The notes under the pieces are model-generated. The model saw nothing but the letters and a program-made list of their open reading frames with translations, had not been told where the DNA came from and searched no databases. Source: Niebla homalea (Eukaryota; Ascomycota; Lecanoromycetes; Lecanorales; Ramalinaceae). Taken from it: a stretch of 64,000 bases of DNA. Of this stretch, positions 45,565 through 58,875 are shown piece after piece (within the stretch, counting starts at the first letter, position 1; each line of letters starts with the position of its first letter). The stretch lies in assembly GCA_019925105.1 (NCBI GenBank), contig JAHGAU010000013.1, positions 496,001-560,000 on the forward strand, read 5' to 3'. Made by a program: the position numbers and the translations under genes.

Positions 45565-47587
45565 GGTGGCCCAGCCGAGGTGTCAGAAAGCTGATCGCGT
45601 GCACGGAAATATGCCAGCGCAACGTTTGTCAACATGTGACTGGTTGTGCCGGCCTGATGGCAAAAGACCAGGCAGTAGAGGGATAATGCATGATAATAAT
45701 ATGAGTACAATATATCGGCGGAGCATAGATGCGCAGTTCAGACAAACCCAGAGGATTCAAATTCCCCGCTGTTGCAAAAGTCACATGGTCCTTGTTGGCT
45801 TGTTGTCCTCTTTCTTCGCGCCACGACCGAGCGCCCTGTCATTCAGTGATTCATGCGCATAATGACGAGGATTTTTGCAACCTTAGTGGGAAAAGTCAGC
45901 AGGTTCGAAGGTAGCCTTATTTCCTTGTTCAGCGAAGCGGTCCTGTGGCCGACCTGAATCAGGTGGCTGGCATGTTGCTGGCAACAGGGAGTGATTTGAG
46001 CGATTTGAATTGTGGGCTGTGATGAATTGGCAGAAAATCCAAGTCACCACTCCTCAGTGGTTGAGGCCTAAGATGATAACCCAAGGCGCTTGGGGGCGCA
46101 TAGCTCTGCTATTAGCCTGTTAAGCAGTCCCTTACGATCTCAGCCAAATCTAGGGCGTGGGAGGTGGGTGGGGGTTTAAGTATCAATCGCGGTAATAAAT
46201 CCATACCTACTCTGGAACTAATGCATGCGATAGTGACTGTTGTATGCACCGCTCCTTGGAGGAGGGAAACCCCCCTTTACACCAGATGTTCATTGACATC
46301 TGAAGACCGGCCTTCCGGAAATAAAGGCGCGATCAGCTATGCCCCCTTCAGTAGCTCCTTATTGTTTAGCGAGGTTAAATATTCAACGTATCGCATTCGA
46401 TCGTTGAGGCGATCCTCTTGCGAAGTTGCGGAGCGGTGGACAGTGGACATTGGACAAGCCGACAAAGGACCATACTACCATAGCCTCGTTTCTGCCATGA
46501 TCTTGCCGAAGCGACTTCCATTACTTCCCCGTAAAGCTTAATGATTTTTCGCATGGCAGCGGCCAATACAGAATACTCTAATGAAAATAATAATAATAAT
46601 AACATGATTAAACATCGTGGAAATCAACGATAGCATCGATCTCGAGCGATCTCCCCACGTCGCCCCAGAGAAGGATCAAGGAAGTGAAGGGTTGTTGAAG
46701 AAGTCAAAAGATTCATAAATCATCAAGTTCCCCTATCATCCTTTGTATTTCGGGCTTGCCTTTGACAGCTCACCATTCCCATCAAAAGACTGCTACTGCA
46801 TGCGACCACTAGAATTCTAGAAAAGAAGGGCTAGAAAGGCACTACAGCGGCTTACCTTACCTTTGACCAGTCTATCCAAAAGTACCTCAGTACATGCAGG
46901 GACTTTATCAATCACTTGAGATCCTTTTTGAATCACGCCTTTACCTTGCACATAAGTCGCCGGCTTTTTTGTCTGGCAGGACTGCTGGATAATAATCCTT
47001 CTCTCCCTGGCGAGTCTTGATTACGACCTTGCCTACCGCAACTCCGCAGGTACCTTTTAGACTCCCCCGGTCCCCCCTCCCCCTTCAGCCGGAATCACCC
47101 TGTCTTTCTTCTCGCGCGCCACTACCGGTACCACCTTTTTTTTGGGAAGTGTGGACCATTCTCCACAACGGGTCTAGACAACAACAGTGGGAACACCTCT
47201 AAAAGTAGCCTTTGCCTACACCACCTCAACTCAAGTCCTCCACAAATCCTCCACACCTTCCTGTCGTCAGTCTTTCACTCTTCGGGACTACCATTCGCCC
47301 GTCAATTCATCATCCAGTCCCTTTTCCCCTCAGTCGCGAAAAGCCTTCATTGGGGATGACGGTTGGGGTACATTAACTTCACATCTGCGCTGGCCCTGCT
47401 CGGTCGAGACTTCCAGCCTATACATTCCACACACTGAGCCTTCATCTTTCCTCAGCCACCTCAATTGACCACCAGCGACACACATGAACACTCTCAATCG
47501 ACTATCATAGTGACTTCTCTTCTACAGACAAGCAGATCTTGATATACACGTTTCGGATTGGTTCGCATCCGAACAAATCTGGCCAAG

Positions 47588-49292
47588 ATGCCTGCGAAGT
47601 TGGATCTACCCATCTGCGCTGTGAACACAACCAAAATCCGACATCTGGCAACGAGTGCTGAGAATTTGCACAGCCTGTGGAGTGGTCAGTTCAAGACGTT
47701 GACGGAGAATTGCATTAAGCTAACAGTCCATAGTGTTCTCCAAATGTTCCGAATTCTTGGAGGATGGCGAGCGATTAGAAAACATGAGTTGGAGAATATG
47801 GAACCGCGAGACCTTGTGCTGTGATTCCCTGCCTGAGCCAGATCATTCGACCTCCGCGCAAACCTTCCCTCGAGCCATGAAGGACGGTATTCCTGACCTC
47901 TCCGCAAGCGTCGATCCCTTGGCATTGGATGATTCCCACAACAGCGACGGTCAAGAGGAACCAGATCCAGACATCAAGTCAATCCCTGTCACCATTCAAC
48001 ATAGCTCCACATGGAAGCACCCCTCGCTACTGGCAGCGAGCCGTGGCAGGGAGACACACATCACACCACTCCGGCTGGAGAGAATGGTTGAGTCGATCCA
48101 AGAAAAACAACAGATAGAGCCCTTGTCGCCCACCATCAACGATGCCTTTCCATCAATTCCTCCTCCTACAGCCGTCCTCCCTTCCAAAGACATCACTCCT
48201 CGACCAAATTCTCCCGCCGCCCACATCTCGTTACGATCCTCAGACTCGTCATCGACCGCGCCTTTCAGCAGCCCGGAAAGCGATCGCAGCACCACTCAAA
48301 CTGTCGGCTCCGACACAAGCGCCGAGTTGATGAACTCTCACAGCATCATTAGGGGCTTTTCCCCTAATCAGACCCCATCATCTTACCGATCCCACACTCA
48401 CCTCGCGCCTGCACCTGTGCCGGCCAAATCCATCTCACATCCGAAAGTTGAAGACCGCAAAAAGGGCGTTTTCCTGCTGGGTGGCTCATCAGGCGAGGAT
48501 GAGAGCTCCTTCGAAGATCGCATGCCCCCGCCTTCAAAACAAAGCTCGTTGACAACGGCGCTCAGGAGACCCGCAGGCGCGAAGAAACAGACTTCATTCC
48601 GGGACGAAATACAATCACGGCTGGTCAACAACAGGTCTCACGAGGACGAAGAAGTCTTCGTGTCTGACGATGAAGATTCTAGCGCAATTGACGACGAGTC
48701 GGAAGATGACGATGATGAGGAGGATTGGGAGGACGATGGGTCTGACGGCGCAGAGGCTAACGCAAGTGACAAGCCCTTATTTCAAAGAGTCGACTCCAGT
48801 GCGAACCTCGTATCCCGTCGGTCTCTACTCACGAGTCTCATGAATGAAGGTGATCGTCAAGTTGCGTTCGCAAACATGGCGCAATCTCAACCAATGCTCA
48901 GGAAGTCCAAAACACAAGTTCGTATGGATCCGTCTATCAAAATCACGGAGCCAGAGAACGAGGGCGGTGCGCAAATGAAACGTTCAAAGCCTATGATGAT
49001 GAACATGTCGAATGCTCAACCAATGCCTGTGGCCTTCTCACCAAAGACTACGCGGAGACACATGCTCGCTTCAGAGATGACCGAGTCCCTACGAAAACAA
49101 ATCCTTTTCGAGCGGCAACAGAAGAAGGCTACGGCTAGTGCTGTACTAAAGAGACGACACACGACACAGGATCTGAGCAACGCCAAAGCTCATCCTTCGA
49201 CAGAGGCCGAGGAACGAGCGAAAGAGAATTTCTCGTGGAACGAGGAGTTTGGCCTAGGAGGTATAGCGGACTACCATCAGAGTGGCTGGTAA
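47588..49292 (+). CDS. DUF1752/DUF3295 regulatory protein
   Basis: Two exons, join(47588..47684, 47734..49292), give 551 residues. The N-terminal motif assembled across the splice, 'LHSLWSVFSKCSEFLEDGERLENMSWRIWNRETLCC', is the DUF1752 signature (AreA/GATA N-terminal-like). The C-terminal 'TRRHMLASEMTESLRKQILFERQQK' is typical of DUF3295. No GATA zinc finger is present, so this is not AreA itself. The layout matches fungal proteins related to yeast Mks1, a cytosolic regulator of nitrogen and retrograde signalling. A highly acidic run lies at about 320-355 and a conserved 'KKGVFLLGGSSGEDESSFEDR' segment near 245. It is expected to act through protein contacts. The upstream 4.8-kb gap and pyrimidine-rich leader suggest a long, regulated 5' region. 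Confidence 0.86.
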
Positions 49293-51604
49293 CCCTCCCA
49301 GCTTCACGCGAATCCTTAAACCGACTTGATATCTCGCTGGACGAAGATACCACATCATCCATCACTATAATGATCTTTGAATCTTGCGATTTAGCGACAC
49401 CTGCTTTTTCAACAAAAAAAACCCCCCATCATAGCGAGGAGCATCATCATGGATGGCATTTTCATGTTATGGCGCCTCACGTGTTCTACATTTCGGTTTT
49501 GACAATGATACCACAAGATTGCTGTGCTCTCGCACTTTGCATCTATCGGGGGAGTTTCTATGTACATGGCATGCGAGGGCACCGAGGCCCTTTCTCAAAA
49601 GAGTTCGCACGAGAACCATACACCTGCTCGCGAGAGTACGTTTCGCAACAACACGAGCTTTTTGGCTTCACTCAATCAGCTCAGGTAGCAGCATGCACTT
49701 GCTTACCAGCCGATAGGAGAAGGGAGGAAGGAAGGAAGGGGTACGGACGGACGGCTGAAGCAGAGCTAGTCATAGATAATGCACGAAAGCTGGAAGGAGA
49801 TGGTGCTTGCAAGAAAGCTCTCCGTTCGACCAGTGATTTTCCTCTATCGTGGTTGCCTTGTGCGCATTGCATCTGGGTTCGCGACATTGCGCCATTTGCA
49901 TCCTATATACTCCATATGGAACAGTGGAGAAAGGGTGGTGGAAAACCCAATAATGTTGCGCATCAAAGTATCAAAGCAGCCCTCGAGCGTTATCGGGTGG
50001 GCCTGTCGGATACGAGGATTACGCGAGAGGAAGTATGGCCATGCCTACACGACTGACTGAAGGATGCAGTCTAAGATTGCGTGCGCCGATGTGAAAGCCG
50101 TTTGAAGGATCCGCGTTGCTCCTCACTTAAGGTGCTCCCTTTCTGGTGTGACTCAAATTGCATCGATTGGTAGTAAGTAATTCTCTTGACCGCTCTTCTT
50201 CTTCTCCGGCTCCCCCTACGGAGTTGGTGGAGTAGTAAGTGCGCCTCCCAGGCTCCCGGAACTCCCCACGCCAATATCAGGCATCCATGGATTCCCAAGT
50301 CTCTGGTACTTAGCCTTATAGGGGCCAAAAGCATCTTCCCCAATGATGACTCACGTCAAGGGGCTTACATGGTGGCTTTCTCGTACTTTTAAGTCTTCTT
50401 CTTGTGGTCACTTGCACTCCGTAAATCCGTCCACCACCACGCAATCCCCCGTTGCCCACATTTGGCCGATCCACCGGTTGGGCTCTGACATGCATTAGCC
50501 ACGTTCCTCACAAGGAAAGGGCTTGCCTGCAGACTGCATACTGCAGTAGTGGCAATGTAGCATCGGCCACTCGGTCATGGGGACTGGAGGCATGTTGGGG
50601 AAAGTTTAATTGCAGGTTTACGACGTATGGGGAGGCAGGCTAGAAAACGTTTGTGGACGAGTTTGGATGATTGACTCGATCCGGGTGGAGTCACATCAGC
50701 CACGATAAGTGAAAAGAGCAGTCTTCCCCCTTGGTAGACCATAGACTTCCTTGCTATAAAAGCTTCGGCGATGCTGTAAGCCCAGGAATGGCTGCACCAT
50801 TCATGCCGATGTTGATTCCCAGATTCGAGATGGTTGCGCAGATACCTCGGCAATAGCATGGTGCTGCATGGCGCGGGAACACCATCAGATATGTGATGTT
50901 TTGCAGAATCGGCTTGACAATGGGGGAGAAGGCAGGGTTACTGGTCGGATACTCTGATGAAGAAGATGGAAGATGATCCCCCGGAGTTGGTAGTGGAGAA
51001 GATGGTGTGACGATGTGGGGAAGCTGATATCGGATAGGCGGAGATGGAAGGAGATAACAAGGATACTCAAGCTTGGCGAGGCCTGCTGCAAGCCTACGGA
51101 TGTACGGATTTTCCCACTTGGGTAAATTCATCGTGCTTTCTTTTGATTTTTGATTTTAACCAAATAGACGTCCTCTTGTCCGTTAAAGCCCCTACACCAA
51201 GAACGCTCTGTCAAGAATTGCCATGAAGGTCCCTCAACAGGTCAGAAGAGGATATGAATTATAAGGGAGGCGATTGACACAATCGCAAATGCGACGACTG
51301 CGATGACAGTGCATCACATATCCGGTCTCAATTCTGTGACTCATGTTCGTTATTGTTTGCCTCCCTACCGTGACATTATATCTACTCCCATTATTACCAA
51401 ATCCGCAGGCTGCGTTGCAACAGCGATGAAATTGTGAGATCACAAGAGATCATGTGCTAGCCAGCGCCACACCACATACTGCCCGGATTGCTACACGTGC
51501 TATATCACCCCCGCGGCATTGGCAAGATCCGGATTTCCACACGTGCTATATCACCCCCGCGGCTTTGGCAAGATCGACCGGGCTCGTTCACCTTTTTCTC
51601 TTCG
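49293..51604. other. 2.3-kb gene-poor region
   Basis: No supported gene. A 273-codon plus frame (49235-50056) starts inside the DUF1752 gene in another frame and lacks features. A 125-codon minus frame (50754-51131) is Pro/Ser-rich with no recognised domain. Short GGAAGGAAGG-type repeats lie near 49720-49745. The last 120 bases contain the 46-bp tandem duplication. Confidence 0.5.
51484..51575. repeat. 46-bp tandem duplication in a promoter
   Basis: Two adjacent 46-bp copies (51484-51529 and 51530-51575) differ at three positions. Each carries CACGTG, a TATA-like CTATATCA, and CACCCCCGCGG. The array ends 30 bp before the CHY zinc-finger start codon, so it sits in the core promoter or 5' leader. 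Confidence 0.85.
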
Positions 51605-54559
51605 ATGTTGATGGAGACCCCTAAGCTGAGTATGTAGCGTTGGCGTTGCCTTGATGCTCGTCATCAAGATCTGAATCGCCTGCGACCCGTCTGCTAATAG
51701 GTAGCACAACAGACCAAGGTCGAACGCCACGAGTCCGTCCGGAGACGGCCCCAAAGGACAAAAAGAAAAGTGTCCATTGCAAGTTTTACAATACCAAACA
51801 GGGTAAAGTTTCTACAATCCCGTGCTGTTCTTCGCTGCTCGACCCTGAACAACATTTGGTTGTAACAATGGCTTAGCAAGTTTTTTCATCCTTTGCCAAC
51901 CAGTACATAGTCAGAGTGCTTTCTTTTTGCTGACCCTCTGACTGACGCCGCCAATGATATCGTAGGCTGCCGCTCGGGAGAGTCATGCCCCTTCATTCAT
52001 GGTGCACCAAGACCGGCGAGTAGCTCCGAGCAATCAAAGGAGGAACGCAATCCCCATAGACCGAGTGATGTCACCAATATTGTGCAGCCATCTAGTGTGA
52101 ACACAGTCGAGGCAGTGAAGCAAATCACGCCTAATGATGCGATACCCTTACACCCCATAGGTCGTCAGACGTTTGGGCCGTTGAGGCCTGTCTCGGTTGC
52201 ACAACAAAAAGATCCGAGGGCGTTCCAGATAAGTCAAGTCAAACGACGCTTCTCGCCTGAAGAGGTAAGGGGTTTTTGAGAGCGGCCTGTCTCGTTTGCC
52301 TACTGCTTCTCATCACTCGAAGATTCTAAGAAACTTTGTCAAATTTGTCCTAGCCCCTATGCACCCAATTCCGGATCTAGATCAAATGCATGCAATGAGC
52401 TTTAATACCCTGCATCGGTCAATCATAGCTTATACAATAAATTCTTTAGGTCATTGACACGGATACTTCGTCAACCACATTGGGGTTCAGCTTGCATCCA
52501 TCAGACCCGGATTTCCCATTCGAGTTGCCTAGAGGTCTGGCATGTAGTTTGGTCATTCCATACAACTATCTGAGCACTGAGAATAGCGATGAGAGGCCAA
52601 AGCTCAAGGTTGGTAATGAGGAGATGGGAGGTAAGATTGGCCTGAAACGTCCCCCAGTCAATGGTATCTCTTGTTCAAGATTTGAAGTCTACATCTTTGC
52701 GTGATTTAGACCGTCTCGTATGCGCTATCAGCCCCCCTCGAGACAGATAGTCCTAGAGTCTCCTACATTCGAAACTTGCTCAGAAGGAAGAACGTGCTAA
52801 GTACGGACTTCATATAGTATTGTGGCGATCGAGGGTGGAAGATGGCTTTGAACGATTCTTCTATGGCAATGCTTCCAATCCGACCCTACTCAGCTCACTG
52901 AATCGTCTAGACAAGGAACTGGAGGCGCTTTTGACTGACAAGAAACCCGAGCTTGTCACAATAATACCCAACAGGAGTAAAGTTCCGTCTGTACAAAATG
53001 AATCAACAAATGCGCAAAAACAAACATCTCAACTGGAAGTTAAGTCATCACAGTACAATGCAGCAGAGATTGCTTCCGCCTCTCAACGCCGGCAGACCGA
53101 GATTCGACAGCTCGAAGCTAGACTGGGACGGATACCCGGATTCTCGAGTTCTGCCGACGGTACGATTTTCACGGTCCCCATTGTGCTGCGAAAGCCTTCA
53201 GAGTTGCCGGTGCCTCTTCGAATGATCAGCGCAGCTCGGATCTGTGTTCCCACTCCCTATCCCTTGCAGTCTTGCAGTATTGAGCTGCCAAATGTGCGTA
53301 GAGAGAACGCAAGGCCTGTTGAGCGAGCCTTCGCTCGGAGGGTGGAGAAGGGGGATGGGACTCTGATGGGTCATATTAACATGCTGGCTCAGAATATGTT
53401 GACCCTCGCTACCGAAGGCACTGATATGGGTGCAGAGGATCCAACCCAGAGTATGGTAAATCAGGATACTGAAGCCGATGTCGCCGATTTAGGTAAAGCT
53501 AAATTACGTATCGACGAGGATCGGGATCATATCCGGTTCATTTCAAGGCCTCCTGAGTGGGATATTGGCAACGCAGATGACGATGTACATGAGGAGAGCG
53601 AAGGCTCAAGTTGCTCGTCTTCTGTTTCCGATGAGGAGTACGATGAAAGCGAAGGTGAAGATGAAGAAGGCTTGAACCCAAACGCTGCAACAGAATCTTC
53701 AGAACCCACCCAGATTGCCGAACGAGGCATATCTCTATCTTTCCCCACCCTTGAACTCTACAGCATCGAGCTCCTGGAGCTGTCGTCCCTATCCATCACA
53801 GTCAAATGTTCGCGCTGCAAGGACACAATGGACGTCCCCAACCTCCGCCACTCAACCCCTCGCAACCAGACCTGCAAGAAATGCGCCATACCCTTCACCC
53901 TCACGTACCGCCGCGAGCTCCTCCACGCAAACTCCACCCGAGCTGGCTACCTCGACCTCGACGGCTGCACCGTCGTCGACATGCTCCCCTCCACCTTCCT
54001 CCCGACCTGCTCACAATGCTCCACCACCCCGAACCCTTCCTTGGGAGGAGTCGTCTCCGTGCGCGGCGCCTCCTCCCTGGCGATTTGCCGCGACTGCCAC
54101 GCCAAGATGACCTTCAAGATCCCCGACGTCAAATTCCTCATCGTCACCCCCGGCAGCTCCACCGGCGGCCCCGCGCTCAGGAAGAAGAAACCCAAGGAAA
54201 GCCTGGGCATCACGACCGGCGCCGAACTACCTCGCCGGGGGCGATGCAGCCACTACGGCAAATCGTATCGCTGGTTCCGGTTCAGCTGCTGCGAGAAGGT
54301 GTTTCCCTGCGATCGCTGCCACGATGCCGAGTGTGATCACCCGGTGGAGCATGCGAACCGGATGATCTGCGGCTTCTGCTCGAGGGAGCAGAATTATCGG
54401 CCCGAGGACTGCGGCTTCTGCCGGGCGAGCGTGGTGAAGAAGGCCGGCAGTGGCTTTTGGGAGGGCGGGAAGGGAACGAGGGATAAGGCACGCATGTCGC
54501 GGAAGGATCCGAGGAAGTATAAACGGCAGCCTGGTGGTGCGATGAGGAAGAAGAAGTAG
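51605..54559 (+). CDS. CCCH and CHY zinc-finger protein
   Basis: A multi-exon gene of about 800 residues. The first four exons are join(51605..51629, 51713..51802, 51966..52264, 52450..52630). The last exon runs from about 52757 to 54559. The junctions between 52631 and 52760 are not settled: a small exon may lie near 52680-52720. Near the N-terminus, splicing joins 'HCKFYNTKQG' to 'CRSGESCPFIH', a CCCH finger. 'SLHPSDPDFPFELPRGLACSLVIPYNY' resembles an RWD-type fold. After an acidic run, a Cys-rich region (CSRCKDTM, CKKC, CSQC, CRDC) leads to the CHY zinc finger near the C-terminus (CSHYGKSYRWFRFSCCEKVFPCDRCHD...CGFCSREQNY). The tail is basic. It may bind RNA or act in protein quality control; role unknown. 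Confidence 0.85.
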
Positions 54560-54755
54560 TGGGAGGTGATTCAAGTGATTGATACAACTAAGACGAATAC
54601 TTACCCTTGATGTCTACCTGTACAATGAAAACTTTTCCGAGGAAACTTGACTTACATCACCACGCCTGCAAATAAGGATCATTTGGAATCCCTTCCCTAG
54701 AAGCAAGTTCCTAGATGGTACACCGCTCGGCTATATGTAGAGGGTCTGCAATTTT

Positions 54756-57700
54756 TCACTCCTGTCGTCGTCCTCCGCCATTCACGACATTCACCGCCTG
54801 GAGGATGAGATCTCTGGCTTCCTCAACCCCCTGCTTATCACCCACAATCTCAACGGCACTACCCGCCGTCTGACCTCTCGGTACGGTGATCTTGCACCCC
54901 GTCTGTTTCCTCATCTCGTTGATCTTGCTGCCGCCGTGCCCGATGATGAACCTGTAGGTTCTTGGGTCGGGCAGGGTGAGATATCCCGTTACCTGGGATC
55001 CCAGCTTTTCCGAAGCCTTGAGCGCCTTTTCGATCTCCGATCGGGCTTTGGCCGTGCTCTCGGGTGATCCCTTGAGGATCCACGGGATGTCGCCCTCTTC
55101 TGCTGGGAGAGGTGCGCCTTCCACTATGGAAAATGAGTGCGCCGAGTCAGGATCGTCAGTGATCAATGGCATCGAGGCATTGCCGTTCATTTGACCCTGG
55201 ACAGCCGTTGAAGGTTTCTGGGGAGGTCTTTGATCGCCATGGTCGACGGTGACGCCATGCTGATTGCGCAGTCGGCGGAACAGTTGGCCGTGGTCAGATA
55301 TGGCGAGGTGATATTTGCGTGGGACTTGAACAGTCTCCTCGGGTAGGTCTTTGATCATGTCCAAGATCCGAGCTTGAGCTGCTTCCACGTCGGCTGGTTG
55401 GCCTGTGACTTTCACTTGCGACCTGGCTGAACCCTGTTCTGAGATTCTCGGGATGTTAATCTCGACGTTGAACTGGGATTCCAGAGCTTTCCTTGTCTCG
55501 CCGCCTCGTCCGATGAGTATCCGATGCTTCTCCTGAGCAACCTCAACTATTTGTGTGGTTTGACCTGCCTTCTGATTGGCGAATGATTCGAGCGCTTTAA
55601 TGATCTTGTCGACCACTGCCTTTTCTCCTGTGACCTGGATGGTGTTCCCTTCAGACTCGTGATGAGGAGGAAATCGAACCGTCTTGGCATGTTGTCGACG
55701 GTCGTCCGAGCCACCTGCTGCCATGATGATATTGCGAAGATTAGCCCCGCCGCCGCCAATGATGTTGCGGTGATACTGTCTATCAATATCAATGGATCGT
55801 GTGACAGTGTCATCGAAAGCTTTCGACCTCTGCTCGAATACCGCTTTGGCATCCGTGACTTGCTTTTTGGTCCCTTTCAATTGTATCTGGACCCGTCCGG
55901 AGGCATCGGCAACCTCTTTTCCAGGTACGTCAATCTGAGCACCAGTCTCGAGACGAATAGCTTCCATCTCTTGACCACCTGACCCAATGAGGCTGGGAAG
56001 CTGTTTTTGGGCCACAGACACAACAGCGGTCTGAGAATTGTCAATGGTCCATTGCAGAAGACTCAGAAGCTCGTCTTTGGCAGCATTAGCTCCCTTGCTC
56101 GGACCCTTTACAATGACTTCGTCTGGGCCCTGGTTTGGCCTCCGGTGTCTTGATCCGCTTGCTTCGGTCCCTTCCTCTGCCACTGATCTGTCGTCCTCGG
56201 CACTGGATAGCGAGCGAGGAAACTGAACGCGCACGTTGTATTTATCTTGCAGATGATTGACTTGACTGCCTCGAGCTCCAATGATTTCCCGATGATATTT
56301 GGGATCGATCTTAAGGATGTGCGTAGACTCATCATCCAACTGCCTTCCAAAAGCAATGATCTTTGCCCTGGCAGCGTCTGCTTTCGCCTTGGGTCCAATG
56401 ATGTCGACCTTCCCTTCTTTGACCTCGATGTCCACGTCATAGTCTTCGCGATACTTGTTGACGGTCTCGCCCTTTCTCCCAATCAGGTGACTCATGTGCT
56501 TTTGAGGAAAGTCAAAGCTCGTTACGTGGCCGCGCTCAAGCTCATCGCGCTCCTCGGTAGCTATGAACGCTGCAATCTTTGAAGCCAGGTCATCTACGGC
56601 ATCACTGGGTCCTCGCAAATGACCTCCATTGGCTGTCGGATTCGAGTCAAATGAGACCTGCACAGGAGGCTGCCTCGCAGGTAAAGCTTGCTGCTCACGC
56701 GCAACGTACTTGCGCACTCTCTCTTGGAACCTATCGGTGTTAGAGGGAAAACAAATATGAACCACGACCAGAGCAGGCTTACTTAGGGGGACTTGTGATC
56801 GGGGTAGTGCGAAGATTCTGCTGTCCCGCGAGAAGACTGTGCAAATGTTCTTGCGCTTCTTGAAGAGCTCGTTCGAAAACGGCGACTTCGTTCGTAGAGG
56901 GAATTTGTCTGGGAAGTTCCCTTGCCGAACCGTCAGCTGGGACACCTTCGTAGACCAATACGATATGATCAGAAGCCTTGTCAGGCTCTGGCTTTAGCAT
57001 AATTACACCAAGGTCTTCTTCGAGATTCCTGGCACTTTGCTGGTGTACATGCTGATGAAAGAATGGATCGAGCCGTACGTGTTTTATCCTGGCTGGGGGA
57101 TGAGCATTGACCAAAGCCAAGATGTCCTGTTTTGCGCGCATGCCGTTCTTGCCATCCTTCACGTAGATTTCCCAGTCAGGACGTCCGCCGTTGTTGCTCG
57201 GAAGTGCAATGTGAGCATTGTACTGTCGTTCCAGCTGCTGGACTGCTTGCCGGTGTTGGAGATATCGCGTCAGAGCAAGAGCATGAGCCTGAGGTCCAAG
57301 GGGTGCTCTAGCGTGCTGCCTCGCAATGTCAATACGGGACATTTGCATTGCAAGTGCAAGATCCATAGCCTTGTCCATGCCAGTCTCAATCCTATCCTGG
57401 GGCCCAGTTATAGTCAATGTCTCAGTATCCTCTGTAGCGGGTGGGAATACGATTGCACAACCGGTCTCTTGCAGGAAATCATGCAAGGAATTGTCATTGT
57501 CCAGAATGAACTGATGACGGCCTCTTTCAATCTGCATTTGACTGAGTGTGATTTGACGTCTCAGAAGGTCGGCCCGTCGCTCAAGCTCAGTACGCGCTTC
57601 TTGTGCGGCAAGCCGCTCACCTGAGATTCGGATGTAGCTGTTTGGACTGGGAAGGAATTGAGGTTCAGCACCAGCCGACGGAGGCTGTGGCGGAGCCTGC

Positions 57701-58875
57701 TCTGACCAAGTATGGAAATGTGGAATCTGTATCTGCAACTCTTTCCCATCCTCGAGAGCCCTGACATGAGCATTATGAGGCCCTGCCAGGAAGGGAAAGA
57801 ACTCTGCGGGAATTTCCCTCAAGCGGAGATTGACAGTCGACGTGCGTTTATTGATGATAGCCTCAATTTCGCGGCGCGCCATCTCAGCGGCGACGGCGTC
57901 TCCCTCGATCGAAACGTCGATCGTGTGACTGTCGTCATCTTCCAGAGCCCCAAGAGCCAATGGTGCATCATTCCTAGGTAGCTGGACCTTTGCGCCCGTG
58001 CGCGACTGTATAGCTTGTATGACAGCTCCTTGTTTGCCAATCACGAACGGACGAACGCTCATGGGAATCGGAATTTTGACCTGTTGCTTGGAGCCAATCT
58101 CTTTAGCCAAGTCCTTCAGGACCTGGCGTGTCGCATCCATGGGTCCGCGCCCTTCGAAGATGAGATGTCCATTGCCAGCTGTCTTCATTTCTACCTTTGC
58201 CTTGGACCGTTTGTTGAAGTCCCGCAGAGTCTCTTGTATGGGCTTTTTCAATTGGTTGCGCGGTAGTATCTGAGAAGGTGCGAAATATATTTGCTCGTAA
58301 TGTTTCCCGGGCATCTGCATCTGCTGCGGCATTGTCACACCTTGAGATGTCGGGCCTACAGGAGCATTTGAAGATGCTGGTCTAAGGACTCCAGACGTCG
58401 GAGTTGATGCTCGTGCAGTATCCAGGACCGGCGTGTGTGCAGATCCGTGTTGTTTATTTGGACCAGCATGTATGGATGAAGGCTTCTTTGACCCCCAAGC
58501 CAAGGGTGCCTGACTGGTAATGTTGGCCTTGAAACCGCTTCCGAGGGATGGGAATGCCTCCTCCGATTTCGTGTTGAGAGCGGCGGCAGCCTGTTCCTTT
58601 CCGGCTGAAGGAAGTGGGTTCGGCTCTGCTGAAGCCTTTTGCTTCCCCGTTGCCTTGGCAGACATGCCATTACCGACTGAATCGGAGCTCACAGGCTGCT
58701 CTGCTTTCTGTGTCATTGAAGGCGGGGGATGTGCGAGATCATCTTCATCGACTGCGTCCTCAACGGTGGGGTTGTGTACGCTTGCTGCCTCATGCCTTTG
58801 ACGAAGTCTTTCTGCCGCAGTCAAAGCTCCAGAAGAAGCAGATGCATCATCATTTGAGAGCGCCTCGTTGGCCAT
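54756..58875 (-). CDS. SCP160: multi-KH RNA-binding protein Scp160/vigilin
   Basis: Scp160 is the fungal vigilin: it binds mRNA and polysomes at the ER. Two exons, complement(54756..56730, 56783..58875), give 1,355 residues. Intact KH loops (GxxG) are visible as IGKQGAVI in exon 1 and IGRKGETV, IGARGSQV, IGSGGQEM, IGGGGANL, IGRGGETR and IGHGGSKI in exon 2. Several more KH units lack the GxxG, as in vigilins. The first 220 residues are disordered. The frame stays open upstream of the chosen ATG (MANEALSNDD) for 24 codons to an AG, but no ATG opens it, so either translation starts at 58875 or an unseen upstream exon exists. It is convergent with the CHY gene, 196 bp away. Confidence 0.92.

Larger units (their letters stand above)
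42820..47587. other. 4.8-kb gene-poor region
   Basis: The longest non-coding stretch in the window. Frames up to 160 codons exist on both strands (for example 43303-43785 minus and 46164-46541 plus), but none has a domain, a signal peptide or consistent splicing. It holds a G-run at 43114-43129, a GCT run at 44018-44033, small exact tandem repeats at 44736-44773 and 45533-45564, and long pyrimidine tracts at 47040-47350 just before the next gene. I saw no tRNA or transposon remnant. It probably includes a long promoter and 5' leader for the DUF1752 gene. Confidence 0.5.

Noticed and set aside
49235..50056. 273-codon plus-strand frame
   Set aside because: It starts inside the DUF1752 gene in another frame, contains no domain and runs into low-complexity non-coding DNA.
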